Shown here in pieces: positions 58,595 through 64,000 of a stretch of 64,000 nucleotides of DNA (the first letter of the stretch is position 1; every line of letters starts with the position of its first letter). The notes beneath the pieces were generated by a model. It was not told where the DNA came from. It searched no databases and saw only the letters and a list, made by a program, of their open reading frames with translations. The position numbers were made by a program, and so were the translations under genes. This DNA comes from Anaerolineales bacterium UBA2395 (GTDB lineage: Bacteria; Chloroflexota; Anaerolineae; Anaerolineales; Villigracilaceae), in the NCBI GenBank assembly GCA_002343775.1, contig DDSH01000006.1:71984-135983 (forward strand), in the 5' to 3' direction.

Positions 58595-61500
58595 TTAAAG
58601 GGGTTGCATTACCAACCGTAGATTGATTATTTCATAAGGCTTGATCGGGAATCGCACCTCGTTATCTATTGGTGCAAGGTTTTCCTGTTTTTCCTCCAGT
58701 AGGTTGATCTTTTCAACCCGCGTCAACGGGCGGGCGGTTTTGAGGGTGATGATTCCCCGATTTCTGTGGCTTTCATACAAGCGGACGATGAGCCCTTCTC
58801 CATCTTCGGCTCTCTTGATGGTTTCGATGATGATATTGGGCGAATCACAAGAGACTAGAGATTGGAGACTGGTCATTGATGACTGTTTACCGGGCACTGA
58901 TGACTTGTAAGCAATGATCGGATCATTCAGCAAATACGCTTCCCTTTGTGTCGTCTCATTCCATGAACCGACATGTGGATACATACTGTACTTGAACTGA
59001 TGTTCGCCAAAATCTGCCATGGGGTCGGGCATGGTGGGCGAGCGCAATAGCGTGATACGCATCACATTGTTGTGAATATCATGTCCATACTTGCAATCGT
59101 TGAGCAGGCTCACGCCATAGTCGCCTTCGGAGAAGTCCACCCATTTGTGGGCGCAGGTCTCGAAACGTGCCCAGTCCCAACTGGTATTGCGGTGGGTGGG
59201 ACGGGTGACATTGCCCCATTGGATCTCGTAGGTTGCTTGGGGGGTGAGGATGTCCACGGGGAAAGCGACCTTGAGCAGGGTGTGACGCTCCTGCCAATCA
59301 ATACGGGTGTCGAAGTCCAAGCGTGGGGCGTTGTGGTTCAGTGAGATGCGTTGAGTGAATTTGCTGTTCAAAACCCTGCGTTTTATTTCGATCGTTTGCC
59401 GTAATGCCCCATTTTCAACGAATTTGACCGATTCCGCAGGTTCCGCCAGCCACATCTTGTCATCGTAGAAGATGTCCACGTCCCAGGCATCCCAGCTCTT
59501 GGGGCGGTCTTCAAAGGCTTGGAATTGATTGGCGATGGCGTTGGGCGGCAGGATTTCTCGGTCCACTTTTTTATCAAAGATGCGGGTGATGTCGCCAGCG
59601 GAGTTGAGTTCGACGCGGAGAAAGTCGTTTTCGAGTATATGACGGTCGAGCGCAGATGGAAGGTTGCTTGGTTCGTTTTCCAGTCGAGGGTCTGCGGTCT
59701 TCAAACCCATCACGCTATACGGCTGCATCTCGCCCGCATCCAGCCAAACGCCAGTATCCGCTTGCTGGGCAGGGACAGGCTGCCCGTCGTAAGAGAAGCG
59801 TTGCAATGAGTCGCCCGGGACGAAGACCAGGGCTGGTTGGGTGAAGGAAGTCGGGTTGACGAGGATCAGGTCTGCATCCAAATGAGAAGCAATGACTTGC
59901 AGGGCTTCATCGCGGAGTCGGTTAACGTTCTGGGTCAGTTCGGCGTATTGCGCCTGCGACTCTTCATAGACGGATCCAATGCTGGAGCCGGGGATGATGT
60001 CGTGGAATTGATTGAGGCAGATGGTTTTCCAGGCTTGTTGGTAATTGGCAATTGGATATTGGTACTTGGTGAGGAGGGAGGCATAGGTTGAAATGAACTC
60101 GGCATCATGCAGCAGGAACTCGGCTTTGCGATTGGCGCGTTTGTTGCGGGCTTGGGTGGTGTAGGTGCCGCGATGATATTCGAGATAGAGTTCGCCATTC
60201 CAAACAGGCATCATCTTTGATTCAGTGAGCGGTTCGATGCTCTCAAAGAATCCTTTTACACTTGATTGTTTGACCTGTGGAAGAGCTGGGAAGTTCTTCA
60301 TCACTTCGATGTTTTCGAGCATCTCGCGCGTGGGTCCGCCGCCGCCATCGCCGTAGCCGTACGCCATTAGCAGATCTTTTTGAAGTTCCTTCTGTTGGAA
60401 ATTTTGCCACGTGCCAAGTGCTTCCTTGGCATTTGCCATCGAGTTATATGTGCTGGCATATTCGCTGCCAAATTCTTTGACCGTGCTGAAGTGCGTTAGG
60501 ATTTGTGTGCCGTCAATACCCTGCCATAGGAAGGTGTCGTAGGGCAGGCGGTTGTATTGACTCCAGCCGATTTTGATGGTCATGAAGTATTTCAGGCCTG
60601 CCTGCTTGATGAGTTGTGGCAACGCCCAGGCGTAGCCAAAGACATCGGGCAGCCAAAGGACGGGACTCTCGGCGTCGCTGCCGAAGTGCTCGTGGAAAAA
60701 AGTTCTCCCCAACAAAAACTGACGCGCCAGCGATTCAGCGCCGCTGAGATTGCAATCGGCTTCGACCCACATACCGCCCATCGGCTCCCAGCGTCCTTCT
60801 TTTATCTTTTCTTTGATGGACTCAAAGAGTTGCGGCTGGTCTTCCTTTATAAATTGATACAACTGCGGTTGTGACTGACTGAAATGATAGTCAGGGAATT
60901 GCTCCATCAGGCGGATGACATTGTAAAACGTGCGTTCAGATTTACGGCGCGTCTGTCCCAGCGCCCATAACCAGGCGACGTCAATGTGCGCGTGCCCCGT
61001 GGCATGAATGACTGCATCCAACGGCGCACCTGCTTTGGCAATACCATCCTTCAACGTTTGGGTCGCGGGTGAAATGCTGGCATAAAATCTTTCTTCGCCG
61101 ATGGGGTCGCGGGTATCGAGCGCAATGAAGGCGTCATTAAGCGCGTTGAGCAGGTGATGTTTGGCTGGGTTGTTATCATCCAGGTTGGTGAGCGTTTCGA
61201 GCGCGATGGAGGCGAGCACGCAAAAATCTCGCGTGGGCTGATCGATCTGCACCACAGCGCAGTGCTTCATGAAAAGTTTGGTGAATGCATCGCCATTCGC
61301 AAACCCGCCGAGACCCGTCCAACCGTGCAGGGCGAGGGAATGTTCTTTGCCGTCGCACCATTCAGGCTTGAGCAAAATTTCCTGATGATGACGGTCGCAG
61401 GCGGCATAAGGAACACCGTCAATATACGCCAGGCATTCAGGGTGCGAAAAATCGCCCGAATCGCCAAGGGGGAGGAACAATGCAATGGGTTGGGTTGCAT

Positions 61501-61753
61501 CGATATATTCGGGAACAATGAATGTCGTCCGTAGAACGAAGTCCTGCATCCACGAGCCCCAGTATGTATTGGCTTCGATCTCCGCCCACTGCGAGTCGTC
61601 CACGTCTGTTTGAATGGGCGGCGGGGTTAACGGACTCGATAACTCAAGGTATTTGAACGATGGCAAATTCTTGCGTTTGCGATGTGCCAACGGCTCGATC
61701 AGGTGTAGACGTTGTTTTATCTTTTCGGGTGTCCAGCGTTGTTTGTGATACAT
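58595..61753 (-). CDS. GH38 alpha-mannosidase
   Basis: Cytosolic retaining glycosidase of 1052 residues with the full GH38 layout. Zinc site GHAHIDVAW at about 253-261, FSQSQPQLY, GGMWVEADCNLSGAESLARQFLLG at about 326-350, the nucleophile D370 in LWLPDVFGYAWALPQ, and GDGGGGPTREMLE. A mid-domain three-helix bundle and large C-terminal beta domain follow. The N-terminal about 240 residues look like a beta-sandwich typical of the long class (MAN2C1-like). No signal peptide. A repeat-derived stretch (QSSMTSLQSLVS) lies near residue 950. It is 25 bp downstream of the MtaA-like gene. Confidence 0.92.
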   Translation of the reverse strand: MYHKQRWTPEKIKQRLHLIEPLAHRKRKNLPSFKYLELSSPLTPPPIQTDVDDSQWAEIEANTYWGSWMQDFVLRTTFIVPEYIDATQPIALFLPLGDSGDFSHPECLAYIDGVPYAACDRHHQEILLKPEWCDGKEHSLALHGWTGLGGFANGDAFTKLFMKHCAVVQIDQPTRDFCVLASIALETLTNLDDNNPAKHHLLNALNDAFIALDTRDPIGEERFYASISPATQTLKDGIAKAGAPLDAVIHATGHAHIDVAWLWALGQTRRKSERTFYNVIRLMEQFPDYHFSQSQPQLYQFIKEDQPQLFESIKEKIKEGRWEPMGGMWVEADCNLSGAESLARQFLLGRTFFHEHFGSDAESPVLWLPDVFGYAWALPQLIKQAGLKYFMTIKIGWSQYNRLPYDTFLWQGIDGTQILTHFSTVKEFGSEYASTYNSMANAKEALGTWQNFQQKELQKDLLMAYGYGDGGGGPTREMLENIEVMKNFPALPQVKQSSVKGFFESIEPLTESKMMPVWNGELYLEYHRGTYTTQARNKRANRKAEFLLHDAEFISTYASLLTKYQYPIANYQQAWKTICLNQFHDIIPGSSIGSVYEESQAQYAELTQNVNRLRDEALQVIASHLDADLILVNPTSFTQPALVFVPGDSLQRFSYDGQPVPAQQADTGVWLDAGEMQPYSVMGLKTADPRLENEPSNLPSALDRHILENDFLRVELNSAGDITRIFDKKVDREILPPNAIANQFQAFEDRPKSWDAWDVDIFYDDKMWLAEPAESVKFVENGALRQTIEIKRRVLNSKFTQRISLNHNAPRLDFDTRIDWQERHTLLKVAFPVDILTPQATYEIQWGNVTRPTHRNTSWDWARFETCAHKWVDFSEGDYGVSLLNDCKYGHDIHNNVMRITLLRSPTMPDPMADFGEHQFKYSMYPHVGSWNETTQREAYLLNDPIIAYKSSVPGKQSSMTSLQSLVSCDSPNIIIETIKRAEDGEGLIVRLYESHRNRGIITLKTARPLTRVEKINLLEEKQENLAPIDNEVRFPIKPYEIINLRLVMQPL

Positions 61754-61778
61754 GGGCTAACCTTGATGAACTTCCAGT

Positions 61779-62777
61779 TTATTGACAAAGGGCTTGATAT
61801 TGCGCCAAGAGATTTTCTTTCGGCGTGTCTTCCGGGATCTCGCAGCCGGCTCCGCTAAATTGACGTTTGCTGCCTTTTTGAATGCACGCCAGAGTCGCTG
61901 CTCTGACCGTTTCAGGTGTACCTTGTAACATGACCGCTACGGGGTCGAAGTTTCCGCAGATGGCAACTTTGTTATCAAACAGTTGCGCGGCTTTTTCCAG
62001 ATCCACCATCCAATCCAGGTCAATGATATCTGCGCCGCTTTGAAGCATATCTGGCAGGAGGTGGGTGGTGTTGCCGCAAATGTGCAGGCGCCCAACCGCG
62101 CCCATCTCGTGAACTGCCGCAAAAATGCGCTGTTCATAGGGCAGCGCAAACTGCCGATACATTTTGGGGGAGATCTGCGAGCAGACCGCATCTCCAAGAC
62201 CGATGATGTCAGCCCCGGCTTCCACTTGGGCGCGGGCGAAGGCAATTTCCACTTCCACACAGATTTCCAATAATTCGGTAAGCCATTCCGGGCGTTTGAC
62301 GAGATCGATCACGGTCAGATACATGCTGCGTAGATCGCTGGCTTCGGCGAGTGCGCCCTCCACCCAGCCCATGATCGGAATCTCGCCGCCTGCTTGTTCG
62401 CGGAACAACCGTACCGCTTCCAGTCGGTCGCTCATCCGCTTTCCGGTTGATGGATTTGGTGAAACGAGTTTCTTAAGGTCCTCCGGTTCAGCGATCAACG
62501 GCTTGTGGCTGAGCGGCAGGTTGTCCTCTGGAAATCTAACTTCCAATCCAAAATCGGCGGCTTCACGGTAGGGGTCCGAGATGGCTTGCAGGATGTCAAC
62601 ATGAAAATCAGCGGCAGCGGCAAGGTTCGCCTCCACCAGAACGTGATGATCGAGATAGTAGCGCGAGAGCGGCGTGCCAATGTGGCGTGCTGCGCGGGTC
62701 ATTAAGATATCAAAGTTTGGGACGCGGTCAACAGGCTCGCCACGCAGGCGTGCAGTAAAACGCTCGTAGGAATTCAT
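61779..62777 (-). CDS. Uroporphyrinogen decarboxylase-fold methyltransferase (MtaA/CmuA-like)
   Basis: TIM-barrel protein of 332 residues. It has HICGNTTHLLP (His-x-Cys, zinc ligands, about residue 233) and a C-terminal third cysteine in GAGCEIPEDTP, the zinc site of MtaA/MtbA methylcobamide:thiol methyltransferases; the URO-D heme-pathway residues are not conserved, so it is not HemE. The family moves methyl groups between a corrinoid and a thiol. No corrinoid protein is encoded nearby. The gene overlaps GH127-like by 4 bp and sits in a sugar cluster, so O-demethylation of methyl sugars is a possible role, unproven. Confidence 0.82.
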   Translation of the reverse strand: MNSYERFTARLRGEPVDRVPNFDILMTRAARHIGTPLSRYYLDHHVLVEANLAAAADFHVDILQAISDPYREAADFGLEVRFPEDNLPLSHKPLIAEPEDLKKLVSPNPSTGKRMSDRLEAVRLFREQAGGEIPIMGWVEGALAEASDLRSMYLTVIDLVKRPEWLTELLEICVEVEIAFARAQVEAGADIIGLGDAVCSQISPKMYRQFALPYEQRIFAAVHEMGAVGRLHICGNTTHLLPDMLQSGADIIDLDWMVDLEKAAQLFDNKVAICGNFDPVAVMLQGTPETVRAATLACIQKGSKRQFSGAGCEIPEDTPKENLLAQYQALCQ

Positions 62778-64000
62778 TGTCCTCCAATCTGAAACGTTAC
62801 CCGCCGCAAAATACTTTTGCCAAGCGGAATGAGTTGAATAGAATGCACTTTCCCATGCGTGTCGATCATCGATCCTTTCAGTGTGATCGAATCAAAAGGC
62901 TTGGATGGATCGAACACAAAATGCTCCAGCGTAAATTCAGGCTTGGGCGGCAGGCGCAGGCTCAAGTCCGATGAAGAGGCGAGGGTATAGTACGCATCAC
63001 GGAAACCTGGCGCATATTCCCGCCCGGGAGAGGAATCCCCATCCAATGGCAGGCAGAAAAGCAACGCGCCATAACGGATTATGGATTCATCACGCCACGG
63101 CTGGATTTGAACCTGCGCCTCAAAACGCAGGGACAGTTGGTCGCCAGTTTGCCAGTTTTTTCTCACCTGAATCAGATTCCCCTGAACGGAAAAATCATCC
63201 ACGCCTGTCAGGTTGAATTGCTTGCTCCATTCAGGCTTTCGAAAACTGATCGTGAACTCGATAGGTTCAGAAACATCCACCTGAAAGTTGATGTTCGTAT
63301 CAAAGGGATAATTGCTTGTTTCAGTGATCTTGATGTTTACGCCATTGATCTCGGTTTGAAATTCGGATGCGCCGTACAAGGCTTTCACGAAGCCATCCTC
63401 CGAACGCAGCCACATCGCCTTGACGTAATACGGTGCGATCCGCCCAGCATTAGGGACACAACATACTGCCACATCCTGATGAGCCGGTGAATACTTGTAG
63501 CGTATCTGCGGATTTTGTTCATCCTGTAGGTCGTCGGGATGCAAGGAACCCGTCATCGAAAATGAGTTGTCGGTTTTCAGGTAGGCAATGGAAGGTTCAG
63601 AGGGATGTCGCGCACCTTGGGCTGCATTGAAGAACAGCCATTCGGCTCGGTCTGCCCAATAGACATCACCGGTTTTCTGGAGCAGCTGAGTATACGTGTC
63701 GAGCAATTCATGAATGGAACAGTATTCATACCCCGTCTCCGATGCGTCTGCTTCGCGCCCGGCAATGAACTCGTCACCGATGGGGGCACCGGATGGGGTG
63801 AGGCAAATCTCCAGTTTGGCGAGTGCGGCGGTGAGAGCAGAATTTAACAGCGAGTCATCGGCGATGGTTGAGGCGGTCAATAACGAACGGAAATGTTCAT
63901 AGGTGTGAACGCCGTGGGCTTTGAAGCGATAGTCTGGGTTGAGGAGGTTGGCGAGCTGAATATCATCCTGACTGAGCGGTTGGCGGCTGTATTCTTCGTA
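62774..64000 (-). CDS. GH127-like beta-L-arabinofuranosidase family protein (5' end outside window)
   Basis: Partial gene: the frame stays open to base 64000 without a start, giving 409 visible residues. The upstream codons read YEEYSRQPLSQDDIQLANLL, then NPDYRFKAHGVHTYEHF, so the apparent start at 63880 is internal. Family features of GH127/DUF1680: GYEYCSIHELLDTYTQLLQKTGDVYWADRAEWLFFNAAQGA, CCVPNAGRIAPYYVKAMW (with paired Cys and Glu/zinc region) and LSFRKPEWSKQF. The first 150-200 residues are missing. It overlaps the methyltransferase gene by 4 bp and should act in the same sugar pathway. Confidence 0.8.
   Translation of the reverse strand, partial: YEEYSRQPLSQDDIQLANLLNPDYRFKAHGVHTYEHFRSLLTASTIADDSLLNSALTAALAKLEICLTPSGAPIGDEFIAGREADASETGYEYCSIHELLDTYTQLLQKTGDVYWADRAEWLFFNAAQGARHPSEPSIAYLKTDNSFSMTGSLHPDDLQDEQNPQIRYKYSPAHQDVAVCCVPNAGRIAPYYVKAMWLRSEDGFVKALYGASEFQTEINGVNIKITETSNYPFDTNINFQVDVSEPIEFTISFRKPEWSKQFNLTGVDDFSVQGNLIQVRKNWQTGDQLSLRFEAQVQIQPWRDESIIRYGALLFCLPLDGDSSPGREYAPGFRDAYYTLASSSDLSLRLPPKPEFTLEHFVFDPSKPFDSITLKGSMIDTHGKVHSIQLIPLGKSILRRVTFQIGGQ

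Noticed and set aside
61779..62777. HemE uroporphyrinogen decarboxylase
   Set aside because: It has the His-x-Cys and third-Cys zinc site of MtaA-like methyltransferases and lies among sugar genes with no heme-pathway neighbour.
1..64000. tRNA or rRNA genes
   Set aside because: No tRNA cloverleaf-like or rRNA-conserved stretch was noticed in the intergenic gaps by eye; an RNA covariance search would be needed to be sure.

Overview
The window reads as a chromosomal segment of a Chloroflexota bacterium, most likely class Anaerolineae. I infer this from the very long BTAD/NB-ARC/TPR regulator, a DUF2270 protein, paired XRE-cupin regulators, GPH-type sugar carriers and many short dispersed repeats, some lying inside genes. 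No rRNA or tRNA gene was seen, so the placement is not proven. Molybdenum is a recurring theme: molybdate transport (ModA, ModB), a molybdopterin oxidoreductase, an FmdE-like protein, a NifX-like protein and a molybdenum hydroxylase with its XdhC and CoxG maturation factors.

Layout. 1-5.2 kb (minus): partial modB, modA, a PadR regulator and a 1022-residue SARP-like regulator. 5.2-8.5 kb (plus): a promoter with four AGACGC direct repeats, a 43-residue membrane peptide, a homocysteine S-methyltransferase-like enzyme, an acetyltransferase, a MITE-like repeat, a small membrane protein and a PhzF-like isomerase. 8.5-18.5 kb (minus): an apparent eleven-gene respiratory operon, in transcription order ArsR regulator, triheme cytochrome, two half-size YeeE/YedE (thiosulfate uptake-like) proteins, Tat-exported molybdopterin oxidoreductase, four-cluster ferredoxin, NrfD-type quinol protein, cytochrome b, nonaheme cytochrome, Rieske protein and FmdE-like protein. 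18.7-22.2 kb: a radical SAM enzyme, a membrane cytochrome, two XRE-cupin regulators and a NifX-like protein.

22.2-37.5 kb is the most interesting block. A MatB-like malonyl-CoA synthetase overlaps a DUF2877 (AllH) gene. Beyond a DinB gene lies a long minus-strand operon: CoxG, XdhC, the FAD, Fe-S and Mo subunits of a hydroxylase, an amidase, FdrA (AllF), DUF1116 (AllG) and a cyclase-family hydrolase. A UraA-type permease is divergent and has a structured leader ending in an intrinsic terminator. Together they suggest a pathway from uracil (or another ureide-forming heterocycle) through carbamoyl phosphate to malonyl-CoA. This is inference.

37.6-46.3 kb holds a PLP decarboxylase, an M20 peptidase, a GPH transporter, a D-threonine aldolase/D-serine dehydratase-like enzyme, a DJ-1/PfpI protein, small unknown genes, a second MITE copy and a DUF2270-DUF2179 fusion. 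46.5-51 kb: a two-component system next to Met/His-rich exported proteins and a diheme peroxidase, with 11-bp-phased TAAAGA repeats in both promoter regions. 51-64 kb (all minus): a carbohydrate-use cluster with a lyase-like protein, GPH transporter, Gfo/Idh/MocA dehydrogenase, ThuA-like protein, old-yellow-enzyme relative, DapA-like aldolase, GH38 alpha-mannosidase, MtaA-like methyltransferase and a partial GH127 enzyme. Simple repeats lie in frame inside several genes here.
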